A model generated the notes under the pieces. It was not told the DNA's origin. It saw only the letters and a list, made by a program, of their open reading frames with translations, and did no database searches. A stretch of DNA of 64,000 nt from Cynocephalus volans. Taxonomy: Eukaryota; Chordata; Mammalia; Dermoptera; Cynocephalidae. The stretch spans positions 109,788,133 to 109,852,132 of the forward strand of contig NC_084463.1 in assembly GCF_027409185.1 (NCBI RefSeq), given 5' to 3'. A program made the position numbers and the translations under genes. Below, piece after piece: positions 11,001 through 26,000 of the stretch (its first letter is position 1; every line of letters begins with the position of its first letter).

Positions 11001-14000
11001 ACTGCTTTCTCTGTCAGGTATTTATATACAACTGGTCTCCCAACTAAATAGGAGAGCATATAGCAAAATGAGGCACCGAGTCCAGAACACTGAAAAATAA
11101 CAAGTAGCCATAAGCATTTTCCCGTCTTATTCACATGGATATATTCACCTGAAGAAAAGCTCAACTAGTTTACTTCTTTTGGGGGGTGGGGGGGAGAATA
11201 CTCTGCATGACATCTATTGTGCAAAGAACAAGAACCCATTTGATCTGAGTTCTTTCTCAGACCAAACTGTAACTCGAATGAGACCAGTTAAACAAACTGG
11301 CACTTGTGATTAAACTTAGTGACTATATCCAGATAATTAATGTTAGCCTAAAGCCCAAAAATAAAATTGCAGTAGCAAATTTTTTTTTTTTTTTTTCAAT
11401 TGCTATGCTTGAAAATAACACTACCAGCCCTGGGACCATACCCACCAACACTCTTGGACTATCTAAGTTACAAAATGCAATAGAAAAGAAAAGCTAATAC
11501 AGAGCTTATAAGTGCAATTAGTCTATGATACCCCTATTATAGAGGAAAAAAAACACAAAAAACTATAAAACTCTCCTTATAGAGAGACTTAACAGTATCA
11601 CTTTAACATAAACTCCTATTAAACTAATGGTTCATGGTTACACAGATTAATGGGACTAGGATGCCATCCTCCTCCTCAACATTCTAAGTAAAGCTATTTT
11701 TTTCCAGAATCCCAATTTCACTTTATACTTACCAAACAAACAAGAAATAAGGCTAATGGAAAGGGATAAAGAAACCCTGAGAGTATACTGAGGAATATAG
11801 AGCCTGGAATAGCAAATGTTTGCAAGCTGTTAACTTCTAAGTTAAGGATTAAAACATAATGAAATGGAATTTTTTAAAGACAAATCCAACTTTTCAGGGA
11901 AAAAGTACAAATGCAGAAATTACCATGTTAATGAGATTATATCCATAGTTCAGTATTATAAAACAAAGTAAAATTATATCCAAAAGTTTAAAATATATAT
12001 GATGACTCAGGTGTAATGCCTCTAAGTTGACAATTTACTAAACAGTATCATAAATGCAATACTAATAAGTATATGCTACTAAAAGAAAAACCAAGACTAA
12101 TATCCAACATGTACCAGATAGAGAGGAATTGGGCATTTTGGCAAAAAAAGAAAGAAAGAGAAGATCATCAGTAACCTCTTAAATAACAAGCTTCTCTAAT
12201 GCATTTGATTTACTCCCAAATGTTTTCAGGAAACATGATTTCTGTAGAAATCTAGGTACATATAAAGTATAATAATTATTTGCTTCTAATTTATGAAAAT
12301 TCACCTCAATTCACTGCTCATTAAAAAAAGGATAGCGATATAGTAAAAATCACAAATTTTATTTATTTATTTATTTATTAAAGATGACCAGTAAGGGGAT
12401 CTTAACCCTTGACTTGGTGTTGTCAGCACCACGCTCTCCCAAGTGAGCTAACCGGCCATCCCTATAAAGGGATCCGAACCCGTGGCCTTGGGGTTATCAA
12501 CACCGCACTCTACCAAGTGAGCCACGGGCTGGTCCTACAAATTTTATTTTTAAAACAGAATTACGCTTTTTCTGTTTTCCTCTAGTTCCCTGGTTTGGTC
12601 TGGATCCCCTTTACACCCTTAACATGATTTACTTACAAGTCAGACAGACTGAGTGAATTCCCTCAATCTCCCTCCATCCTACTTTAAAATTTCTATCTTC
12701 ACTCATTACTTCTCCCTTTTCCTTTTTTCTTTAGTTCTCACTTTCTTCATGTTTTCATTTCAATTTTCTCCTTCTTCCTCCTGGGTTCTCTCATCTTCAA
12801 CTTCTTGCTCTTTCACTGGACCCTTCCTCTACAAAATTACTCAGATGCCTATAAATTAAAAATAAATCTAGGCTTTCCTAAACCAGTGTATCCTGTCCAG
12901 CTACTGCTTCTCATCTTCACTTTCTCACAGGAAATTCTCACCTTGTCCCCTACAACCTGGCTTACCCATTCACCACTCTCTTAAAACTTCAAGGCCAAAA
13001 TTAATGACTTTTTCTCAGTAGTCATCTTTTATTGATCCCTGCATAAAATTAGATCTCTTGCATGAAACTCACCTTCAGTAAACTGTACTTTTCTTTTACA
13101 TTACAAATCATTTCCTCTTTAGATTTTTCTCCTTGCCCTCAAGTATGGGATATCTCTAACAACACTGTGGCAGCCACACTCTCCCTTTCCTTTAAAAAGT
13201 CCAGCAATTTCCATGGTGTCAAGTATACTGATAACTCTGAATTCTCTATCTTTGATTCAATCTCTCTAATTAAATACCAGTACAAAAATTTCCATCTGTC
13301 TACCAGATGCCCGCATTAACAAAATAATATACATACACACACACTCTTTTCAGGGTTTTTTAAGACCTTATCATAGAAAGTTTCAAACATACAGGAAAGT
13401 AGAGAATCTAGTTAATAATAGTGCCCTAAATTAACACATCTCATGTGCAAATACTTTAATACAATTAAAAGGATTCCTTTTCTAACATAACATCAATGTC
13501 AGACTTCAAGAAATTAACTATAATTCCTTACTGTCATAAATATCTAATCTTGTTTAGATTTCCCAAATGCCTCATAATTTTTTTTTACAAATGGTGTGTT
13601 CAAATCAGAATCTAAACAAGGTCCACCCATGCTATTTGCGCAATGTGTCTCTTAAGTACAGGGTCCTTTTATTTTTTTTCTTGCAATGTACTGAAGAAAC
13701 CAGATCATTTGTAGAATTTACCACTTATTGAATTTTGCTTACTGTGTCCCTTAGGATAGTTTAATATGTGCTTCTGTCCTTTATCTTGTAGTAACAGTTA
13801 ACAAAACTATTCTTGCTTTTGCATGGGAATGTAACGTGAACTTAACTTTCTAGCTGTTTAGATTCGTATTTCTCTCCTCTCACACTAAAAAATCTTGGGT
13901 CTTAATGACATCAATATAATTACCTATTTGACTTACATACTATTAAAAATGTTATATAAAATATATACTATATATTAGTATTGTTCTGAAACTTTTCCAC

Positions 14001-17000
14001 ATAGTTAAGTATTTCAGAATAACAATATTATGACGAACAATATGATTACTGAAAACAATTTAAGAAATTTCTCTGAAGTTTTTTCCCTCTCTATGAATTT
14101 GCTCATTCTAAGTACTTCATATAAGTGGAATTATACCATATTTGTCCTTTTTGTATCTACTTCTTTGACTTGTATGTTTTCAAGGCTAATCCATGTAATA
14201 GATCAGTACTTTATTACTTTTCATGGCTAAATAATATTCCATTGTGTGCATACACTACATTTTGTTTATCCATTCATCTGTCAAGGGACACCTGGATTGC
14301 TTCCACCTTTTCTGGCTATTGTGAACACTGTTGCTATGAACACAGGTGTACAAATCTCTCTTCAATACCCTGCTTTCAATTCATTTGGGTATATATCCAG
14401 AATTGCTGATCATATGATAATTCTATTTTTAATTTTTGAGGAATTGCCATACTGTTTTCTATAGCAGCTGCATTTTACACTCCCACCAACAGTGCACAAA
14501 GGTTCCAATTTTTCTTTGCCAACACTTGTTATTTTCTGTGTTTTTGATAGCAGTCACCCTAATTGGTGTGAGGTTGCTTTAGATTTTCAAGATTCCTGTT
14601 TCTTTTTTCACTTTGATTGTTACATAATTATGTAAAACATTTACTTTGTTTTAGATTCATATCTACAAAATGAGGTACATTCAGAGAAGTTTCACTTGCA
14701 TCCCGGTTTCATCTCCTTTTTCACAGGTAAACATTTTTATTGGTTTTCCTTTGAAAAAACATAACAAAATATTTGTGTATGTACGCACTCATATCATCCC
14801 CTTCTTAGATAAAATATACCATACTTACACACTATTCTGCACTTTGCTTTCTCACTTAACTAGGTTAACCTGAGTTAATGCCTTAACAGCATACAGAGAT
14901 ATTTCTCATTCTTTTTAACAGCTAAATAGAATCTCATGTTTGGATTTACCTTAGTTTACTCTGCTAGTATCCTATTGATTGAATTTAGGTGTGGAAACTT
15001 CCATATGAGTATTTAAAACTCAGCATGTTCTAATCAAAGTAAATGATTATCCTTTTTCCTCAGCCTCAAACATGGTACTCTACCTATTCCCATTTTCTCT
15101 GAAAGGACAAAAATAAAATGTCAAAGATAAGATTGGCATAATATTGGTAACAGCTGAAGCTGGATGTTGGGTACACAGGACTTCATTACAGAATTTCTCT
15201 ATTTTTACGTATGTTTTAAATATTCCAAAAAAAATAAATTTACTTTAAAAAGAGACTTAAGATTTTAGCCTGGGGAAACAAACAAAAAAAGAGGTGAGGG
15301 TGACACTTTTAATATCATTCTCTGCTCAAAAGTCCTCAATGACTACCAAATGAATATTCTAAATGCATTAGTCTCGTTTTCAAAGTCTGAGTACAGTTGG
15401 CCAGCTTGCTAGACTTACTTTACAATCCTCCCCTCCTCATACTCTATACTCCAACTAAAACTGACTACTAATCACTTCCTAACACTGCCCTGTGCTTATA
15501 AACTCTGCTCTAGACTTGCTCTGTCTGGAATGACTGTGTGGTACCTCCATCCATTATTCCCCATTACTCCAACTAGAAATAGTTGTTGTGCTTTTGAATA
15601 CTCAAAGCAATATATTCATAGTTAGCACTTAATTACTACTTTTTAAAAACTAGTTAGGGGCTGACCGCTCAGCTCAGTTGGTTACAGTGCAGTATTATAA
15701 TACCCCAGTCAAGGATTCAGATCCCCAGACTGCCAGCCACCAAAGAAAACCCAAAAACAAATTAACAAAAAAACTAGTTGAATGAGTAAGTGTTAGGGTT
15801 AAAATAAAGACTATAATACAAAAAGTAATTTATACACAAGAGTTTGAAATGAGGTATTATTCAAGAAGGTACTAATACTGCACTGTTGAACATGTGGCCA
15901 CTAGCCACATATGGCTATTGAGACACTGAAATGTGGCAAGTCCGAATTAAGAAGTGTGGTGAGTATAAACTACACACCAAATCTCAAAGACTTAGTATTA
16001 AAAAAAGGAATGTAAAATATCTCATTAATAATTTTTATACAAATTACATGTTGAAATGAAAAATTTTGATACTTTCAAACTAAAGATTCAAGTAAAATAT
16101 ATTAGTAAAATTAATTTCAAATGTCCTTTTTTACTTCTTCTAACATGCCTACTAGAAAATTTAAAACCTAAATGTGGCTCACATTATATTTCTATTAATT
16201 AGCCCCGTACTAGTAAAATCAAATCTCTGTTATATGTCCTATGATAAAGTCCTTTTTGTTCAGTTTAGAAGTACCTTTTTAACATTCAGAGCTTAAGATT
16301 CAGGTGAAAATAAACAGAAAATTATAAGAAAATTTGGACTTAAGTTCTTATAAAAATCTAAAACATGATGTAAAATCATTACAATTATTTAATTACTAAG
16401 TTAACAGTAACAATGTGCAATAAAAACTGAACTGACAATATTATCCAATAACTTATTTTAAATTTTAAACCAAATGTATTTTGTAATAATAAACACATCC
16501 TCATACTTTCAATTCACCTTCTGTAGGACAATTTATTATTTTCTACTAAACTGCATATGGATATTAAGACGAGGCTACAGCATTTATTACCCCATAGGTG
16601 GCCAAGACTCATTTATGCTAATTGGCTGATTGGCTAGAGGAGTGTGTATTCCCTTTATCCCTCGCCACGTATCCCTCCCAAAGCTGGGAGACAAAATGGG
16701 GCAAAAAAGATAACTTTCCAAAGTGCACAGAAATTATATGGCTTGTTCACAAAGTGTTCACAAAAACCTTATACGACACAAATGAAAGGGATGAACTAAG
16801 TTGTCTTCTATTTGGGGGAAGTACTTCAATTTATGATTAAAGTATATAAAGGCAAAATAACCTGAAAGCCTAACACCAAGGTTTTCACAGATAAGTGACA
16901 AAATAAAGTTAATAGAAAAGGCAGCAGTTACAGAATTCTTAAAATAGTGTATGTACAACTAAATTGCCCAAAATGACCTGTCAAAAAGATAGGTGCATAA

Positions 17001-20000
17001 AAATTATTCTCCAGATTTTCCCCAAATTTGAGTTTTTCTAATAATAAATAGGGAGGATAATGATAAAATACCTACATAAAGCACACTACCTAAATCCAAA
17101 TGCATCTTCATCACATGGGTAAAGGAGTAATGTTTTTATTAGCAGCAAAAGCTTTTGTGAATGTACTTGTCCCTATGTTGCTTTTGCTAGGAGTAATTAC
17201 TCCAATGTGTTTACACAGATACTCAAAACATTTGCATAAGGATGTTAACTATAGAAACATATACATAAATATTTAATCCAATATAAATTCAAGAAAAGAA
17301 AAAGCTATTAAATTTTGCAGGAGAAAAGGTTTTAGTCAAAAAGTCCAGCCAAAAGAAATTCAGAATAAAAAGGAAGCAAGAATATAAATACTTTGAGAGA
17401 AGTAACAAAGTAACTAATTTGCCTTTTTAAAATACAAAATGGCTTTAAAAAGATAATGATTATTTTTATAACATCAAGAGGTAATGCCTTCATTAACCAA
17501 GAAGATGTGGAAAATAGGTTGGACAAGTATAAAAGATAGAAAAATCAGAAATGAAAGCTAATGTCCACAAACTGGAAGATTAATCACCAATAGTATAAGT
17601 AGTTTGAAAGTATATAAAGAATAAAGCCATTTTCCTGACTATTTAAAATATAACGTATTTCTATAAACAAATAATATATACCAAGAACTATAAAAAACAT
17701 TTATTCCTTTGAATGGCAAATTATTCTCCTGCGAACTTTTACAAAGAAAACAATTAAATGAAAGAAAAAAATCATGAACAAAGGAGATTCATAATGCAAC
17801 ATCTATAAAAGAAAAAAAATTAAAATAAATTATACCTCCAAACCTAAGGGAATACTTTAAAAACAGTGATATGGTGACAGTTAATTTAAAATAATTATTT
17901 AAGTTAAAATAATCAGTTAATTAATAAAATAATTATAAATAAAATAAGTAGTCAATAAATAAAGTAAATATCTTGAATAAGACAGGAAAGGAAAGTGATA
18001 AGTGAAATAAGCAGAATAAAAAGGAACTGGTAACGAATATTCAGAAATAAAAAAATTGAGTTGAGATAGGATTAAAGAGGAAATTTTTTTCATTTCAATT
18101 TTTCAATATTATATTTAATATTGTTATATTGCATTAACAATTTTTAAAAGGAAAAATAATTATACATAACTGAACAGCAGACCTTTTAAACAACTTCTTG
18201 ACCAAAACTAGAAAACATTTTTTAGTTAAAAGGATACAAAATATATGTAGCAAAATAAGCTACAAGTACTTGTACGTAAAAGGTGTCCTTATATTTGGAT
18301 AAAACTTTTCCTAGAGCCTTGGCATCATCCATATCTCTGGGAACCTTCATATTCATTCTTTCTTCTCTAAAGAAATAAAATTACGTGAAAAAATTTTTAA
18401 AACAGAATTTTGCCAAAATAATTAATATCAAGGTCAAGTTTAAAACATGAAGTTTTATCCAAAATGATTTGCCACCTTGATCTGTTAAAGTCTAATTAGC
18501 AATTTTTAAGTCCAAAAGTCTATAAATGACTTGTTTTTTAATGCTATAATTTCATGATATATAATCTATATATGAAAGTTCAAGATGACCCAAACTAAAG
18601 ATTGGAACATTTGCTCCCACATTGGTTTAAATTTTAAATCTAGTATAAAAAATGAACCACTGATGTTAGTATATCAAAAAACATATTTAACATCATTTTG
18701 GGTAATCCTCATGATAAGCTAAAGTCAATAATCATTTACAACAGAAATTAAGTAAAAAATTTAATAAATTCACAGTTCACACCTTTTCTGGACTATCCCA
18801 GCTAAAGCATCAGAAAAGAACTTAAACGTTTTTCCCTTTCTTTATAGTTTTACTTTATATTTGTTGCCTTATTTGGAACTAAATGATTTCCTGCTTATGA
18901 AGCCTCAAATAATCACCATTGTATTTAATATATATTATACTCATTTGTCTACATGATAAAATTTAACTGACACTGCAGAACAATGATGGGATGATGCTTT
19001 TTTAAGTCCTATAAAAATACCTGGTAAACTAAAATGGTTTCTCATTTACAAAATTTAAAAACTAAAAAGACTCTATATAGAAGTGTCCATGCATGGTCAT
19101 GCACAAACACATATATACATATATAGAGCGAAATAAGCAGAATATAAAATTTTTGTAATAGTACATTATTTTACACAAGTGATCTTTCCTAGAGCAGATT
19201 GAGAGCAAAGACAACCTTAATCTAGAGCTTTTTCTTTCCCTGTTTCAGTCAGCTCTTTATTCCCTATTCCTTCATCAAAATCAGAAAAGATTTAAAATTC
19301 CATCATACTAATATCAACAATTAACATGCTCCCCTCCCAAAGGCATTTACATTGATGTAAGGAATCAAAATATTAAAATAAAAATAATTAAGTTTAACTA
19401 TAAAATTTCAAACATAAAGAATTGTGAATGAAAGGAATTCGTAGGAAACAAACTTGCTGAAACCTTGAAATCACATTTCAGTTATCCATTACCACATCAG
19501 GCTGGCCCTAGTTGAAAGTCTAACTACATTTTAGTCATCCTTTATATAATCTACAATTATACCAGGGTGGTATTACTGTGGTTAAATAGCCCTGGGATAT
19601 TCTGCCCTACTAAAATATGCTGCAATACCACAATCTCTTTCCTAAAGTTAAAAAAATTCTGATAACCAAATCTTTACACCTGTTAATTTGTCAGCACAAC
19701 TGACCCACACTTATTTATAAGTAAAGTTATTTATAGTCTTTTATCATGCTTAGTGTTATTATTCAGGTTTCTCTGTAAAAATACAAAGGGACTTCAAAAA
19801 GTTTGTGAAAAAACAGAATTAAAAAATAAAAAATAAAAACTTAATTTCTCAATATAAGTTCCATCAAGATCAAGACACTTGTAAGCCAAGACACCAGCCA
19901 TTTAGTCCATCTCTAAAGAATGAAGAGTCCTGGGAATTAAACCACATCAATGCAATCTTTTTAAGATTATCAGCTGAAGAAAAATGGGTGCCCTTTAAAG

Positions 20001-23000
20001 ATTTTTTAAGATTAGGAAACAAAAAGAAGTCAGAAGTCATCAAATCAGGACTGTTAGCTGGATGCCTAATGATTTCCCATTGAAACTCTTGCAAAATTGC
20101 CTTTGATGAGGAATGAGCAGGACAATTGTTGTGGCAGAGAAAGACTCCCTGGTGAAGCTTTCCCAGGCGTTTTTCAGCTGAAATTTTGGCTTTCTCCAAA
20201 TATTCTCATAATAAGCAGATGTTATCATTCTTTGCCCTCCAAAAACGTCAACAAGCAAAATGCCTTGCGCATTCCAAAAAACTGTTGCCATGATACTTGC
20301 TCTTCACTGACCCACCTTTGCTCTGACTGGACCACTTCCACCTCTTGGTAGCCATGGCTTTGACTGTGTTTGTCTTCAAGATCATAGTGGTAAAGCCACA
20401 TTTATCTCCTGTCACAATTCTTCAAAGAAAGCTTCTAGATCTCGATCCCACTTGCTTAAAATTTCCATTGAAAGCTCTGCCCTTGTCTGTAGCTGATCTG
20501 GGCACAACAGTTTGGGTACCCATTAAGTGGAAAGTTTGCTCAACTTTAACTCTTCAGTCAGAATTGTGTAAAGTTGAATCAATTGAGATATCTATGGTAT
20601 CTATAATTTCTGCTGTTAATCATTGGTTCTCTTCAATCAGGGCACAAACCAGATTAATTTTTTCCTCACAAAATTGATGTGGATGTTCTGTCACTGAGGG
20701 TTTCTTCTTCCACATTATCTTATCCCTTCTTAAAATGCATTATCCATTTGTAAACTACTGAATTCTGTGGGGCATTGTCCCCATAAACTTTCCATAAAGC
20801 ATCAATGATTTCATCATTCTTCCAACCCAGCTCACCATAAATTTGATATTTGTTCTTGCTTCAATTTTAGTAGAATTCATGTTGCTCTGATAGGAGCTCT
20901 TTTCAAACTGATGTCTTATCCTACTTAGTGCCTCAAATTAGATCCTGCTCCAACATGTTTTAACTAGTACAAGTTTATTTCAGAGCAAAAATATTTTGCA
21001 TCCATGCATAGTTTTTTCATAGTATGCACTTTCCATGAACTTTTTGAAGACCCCCTGTATTAATGCATTTGATTGTGGGATGCTGCCCCAGACTTTACTG
21101 AAAGTATTACACAATATACAGTATTACACAATATATATTCCATGTTATCTTTACAAAATGGAAAAATTTTAAATTCTGAAACACATTTTACCAAGGTTTT
21201 AGCTAAAGCCTTGTGGATATGTATAGATGTACAGTCTTTTACAAGTTCACTTTTACAATTTCACTGTGAAAAGTAGCTATTTGAACCATACAATTTCTAC
21301 AAAACAGGGAAGCGAAAAAGAGCTAGAGGACAGAGATGTGGTAGGGAAGGAAAGGACAAATAGAAAAAGGCAAAAATTGATCAAAAGGAAATCTAGGAAG
21401 GAAGAAAATAGGAACGGAAAAAGGGGGAAAGCAGAGACAAACAGTATGTCTTATTCAAACTGCAGGTCAATATTATGGTCACTACTAGCATTAAAAAATA
21501 AAATGAAATAAGTGCAAAATATCAGAAAACACCTGTCTCATGAAACTTTAACTTAGTTTTATAAGTATACAAGATTGCCAAGTACCGGAGAGAGAGAAGG
21601 CACATGTGTACAGGATAATGATATAAAAGTGTATTTCTTATTGTAGTTATATATATATTTTTAAATTGAAAGCCATTAGAAAGATGAAGCTGTACTTGGA
21701 GAAGCACTGCTAGGAAAACCTTGCATAGAAAATCAAGAGGCATTTTGGAAAGAAGTATTTATTTAACCTTTTTTTTGCAGCTGATCAGTAAAGAGATCCG
21801 AACCCTTGACCTTGGTGTTATAACACCATGCTCTAACCAAGTGAGCTAACCAGTCAGCCCCAAGAAGTTATTTAAAGAATAGTGTTGATATGGACTTGCT
21901 ACAAGCCATGAAAGCTGATACACAATCACCATAATACTTCTGTTGCTTAAAGTAAGTTTAAGTCTTAACTTTTATTAATCTACTTTCATCTTATAAATAT
22001 CTAGACATTTTCGGGTTCTCTCTCAGTATACTTACTCACTAAGCTGAGGAAAATTTTTATATACCAAAAACATAACAAAAGCTGCAGATAAGAAAATGGA
22101 CACCAATATAAGGAGTGACATTCTTGCTGACCCAGCTTCTGCCCAGGCTTTCTCTGAAAGAAAAAAAAAAAAAGCATAATTAAGATAAATATAAAGGAAA
22201 ACAGTATTCCAAGTCAGCAAATAATTTCCTTAAATACTTTACTCCCAGAAAACTGTTGACACTTTTGCAAAAACACTGCGCCTTGAAATTTTAAGTATTA
22301 TAAAGTACTTGAAGTTTATTAACTGGGCATATTATAATATTTTGGGGGGAATATATACATTTTAGAAGCATGAAAAAAAAAGGACACCAGAATTTGCAGC
22401 ACTGATATATTGATAAGCCAAAGGAGAAAAAAAGTTCTAAATGTTATATCTATATTGGAAGGTGACAACATAGGCAGAATGACCTCTTAGGAAAAATGAG
22501 ATAATTTGGCAACTATTTCAGTTGTTTTCACCACACAGATATTCATTAATTCAACTGAAGGATGTTATAATTTCTCTTTAAACCAATGCCTTCAGAACCT
22601 TAAGTTGAACCTCAAATGTTTTGCGTGGTTCTGTCTGTGACTCCAAGAAAGGGAGAATATTTGTATTCCCTCAAAAGGTAATCTCAGTGTTATCTTTTAA
22701 ATTATATACAAGATAAAGGTATGGAATGAGATCCAGGAAACAGCAAGCAGAAGAACGAGCAAGACTGCTTTGCCAGGAGGCGATCAACAGTGGACAGCTC
22801 AATACAATGCTCACTGGGAAAGACACAGGAGTAGGTGACTCACTTTTACTGCGTACATTTACCATTATCCCATGTATATAACAATAACACAGGACTGAAA
22901 AATATGTATACTATAATTAGGATTTATTATTTTTAGTTACCTAAGAATGAATCTACCGCTACACCCCTCCCCCAACTACTGCCCATGTTGCTTTCATACA

Positions 23001-26000
23001 TGCTTTTATAAAGTATCCTAAACAAAAGAAGTAGACTGCCTGTACTCTACCAATTTAGCAAATCTTCCTGTATAAAAGTTTATAAATGTGTTTAGAGAGG
23101 TATCATTGCCTGCTCTACCCACATCCCCCTTCCCGGAGAACTAACACACTTCCCTTGCCCCCCAGAGGGGCCAATCTCCATAGTTCTATTCTTTGTGATT
23201 TTAACACCCAACCCTCCCAAACACAGAAGGCTGACTTGAATAGCATATTTTGAAAGAAGTCTTTCTTTATTTAATTATTTATAAGTAGAAATAATTCATT
23301 ATTGGCTGACCAGATTTTCTCTTGAGAATCTGAATTAAGAAAGAGATACTGTTTATAAAGGGTTGGCAGGTCTTGGGGTTGAAAGATCAAACAGTGGTGG
23401 CCATAGTCAATAGCATGGTAAACGTCAAAGACATGTACCAAATATAAGAGAGACTGGAACAGAAAACAGAGAAGCAGACATGAAAAACATAGCTAACCTA
23501 CTTGTTGAGTTCTAACATTCCATTTCCCTTGAAGCCTGGCTATATTTCATTTCTTGCTCATGTATGCCAGTAAGATTGTCTTGTATTTTCTTACAACAAT
23601 TTTCTTTCTTATGTGTGCTGATTTATTTATTTTTTTTTTTAAAAGATGACCGGTAAGGGGATCTTAACCCTTGACTTGGTGTTGTCAGCACCACACTCTC
23701 GCAAGTGAGCTAACCAGCCATCCCTATATAGGGATCCAAACCCACGGCCTTGGTGTTATCAGCACCACACTCTCCCAAGTGAGCCACAGGCCAGCCCATG
23801 TGTGCTGATTTAAACTGATTTCTGTTCAACCAAAAGCTCTTGACTAAATAACAAAGTGCATTTTATCTCTTCTCCTTTATGGCAGTTTTTACACACTATA
23901 GCTGAATTAATAAGAATTTGCTAAATCTAGCCCATTGTTACTCAAAGTGTGTTCTGTGAACTACATGAATCAGTATTACTAAGGAGCTTGTTAGAAAGGC
24001 AGAATCTCAAGCCCCTGTCCCATACCTACTAAATGAAAATCTGCATTTTAACAAGACATCCAGGTGATCCACAGGCATATTAAAGTCTGAGAAGCAAGGA
24101 TCTGGCCCACCTTACCTATTTTATAGATAAGTAAACAGAGGCCCAAAAGAGGTTGCACTATCTGCTAAAAAATAAATAAATAAAATCCTAAGGAACCGAA
24201 TAGTGTAAAGTACAGCTCCAAAGCACTTTAAAATCCATTTATTAAACCTGTAATTAATATCCACTTATTAAACCTGTAATTTCTGCTGAAACAATTGCTG
24301 TGCTGGCTGGTTAGCTCAGTTGGTTACAGTGCAGTGCTGACAACACCAAGGTCCAGGATTTGATTCCTATACTGGCCAGCCGTCAAAAAAAAAAAAAAAC
24401 TGTTTAGGTTAGTGCTTTGATATACTAAGCATAAACTATTCTTACCTATTAATTAAAAGATTTTCTGTAAGGTTTATCAAGTTCTAGTATGTGAAAAACA
24501 AAGTCAAAAAATTATCTTTTCTAATTTTCTGTAATCAGCCTAACCTCCCAATCAGTCCTCATCATTCTAACTCTATTATGTTTCATCTTCATCTCAAAAA
24601 GATTTGCTCATCACACTTCTAAAATCTATTGCAGAAAGGGGATGGGATCATAAAATAGTACAGAAGGTGCCTTCAATGGAGTAATAAACCAGGCATGCCT
24701 GCTTCTTAATGTTCGAGTTCATTAATCTACTAACATGCTAATATGTATGCTTTTTTTTGCAGCACAGAGTATTAAAAACACACCTTAAACATGACGTAGG
24801 CTGAATACGAAAAGGTCTCTGCAGAATCTCATAATAACAAATGCCTAACTGCCCACTACATTTTTTCCCTGGTTATGGTATATAATTCAATGCATATAAG
24901 TAAATGATATCCACTCATCCTAAAACAGAAAAGGAAAAAAAGAGTAATCAGCCAAAAGTTACAAAAATATCGCTTTGTACTAAAACTAATTCAATTAAAA
25001 CTGTAGTTTTAGTTTCTAAATAGAAAACCTATTTATAAACATAAATGGTTCTCACAAGGCTAAAATGGTTAATTTCCTACTTTCCTAAATAAAAAGGTAC
25101 TCTACTAGAAAAGGAATGAGGGTGATACATATTGAGTTTAGGAAACCAGTTTTCTGTGGGCTGACAGCAAAGCAAAGACATGTTAAGAAACATAAGTAGT
25201 CTGTATATTTTTTCAGGATAACTATTGCTTCTTAAAGGTATGCTACTTTTAAATCTATCTGGAATTAACTAGCCCCAGCCCACGGTTTTAACGTACTTTC
25301 TTGCTAGAATCAGGTCAAGAGTACAAAAAGGACTAACTCAGATAATTTAATATTATGGGCATCTTTTAAACCCTTCAAAACCACTAATAATTTTGTTGTT
25401 TGTCATCCTGAAGATATGTATAGACACAAGAATGACTTCTAATAACAAATGGCTGATCTTTCTCCTTTTCTTAGAACTTGTCTCCAAGCTATGCACTCAA
25501 ATATGGAGTTATTTAAGGCTGTCTGCTGAGCAACTATTACGTACAAAATATTTTGTTCAATCTTTGCTCCTAAGAAGCTCATGCCACTGTTAGCTAGAAC
25601 ATCCCCCTCCCCTCCAAGGAACAGTAGAGTTAAAAGGGGCTTAGATGTTACAGGAAGGTAAGATAACTGGACTGGAGTGATGAAGGCAAGATTCATGGAG
25701 TAGGTGGAAATTTAGTTGAAGATCAAAAAATGGGAAAAGAGTTAACAGCCTTCTAATCTGTACTATATGTAGCTAACTACATTTTAAAGACTTAAACAGG
25801 TAACGCAGTCCTCTTCAATTAAAATCTAAATAAGGCATTTAGTATGTTCACTCTAAAATGAAACTATAATATTTTTCTTGACATTATGAATTCACCAGTC
25901 CTAAGTAAAGGGTCAGATGGGAGAAAGGTGTCAGACAATGTTTTACCGAGCTGCAGAACATTAACTATCTTGAGTTTTCCTTGAGTATGTTCTAATTGCA

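Noticed and set aside
16622-16840. A less AT-rich patch in intron 3 with a 72-codon frame as an extra exon
   Set aside because: No paired splice sites fit the TMEM41B phases, and the known protein is complete without it.
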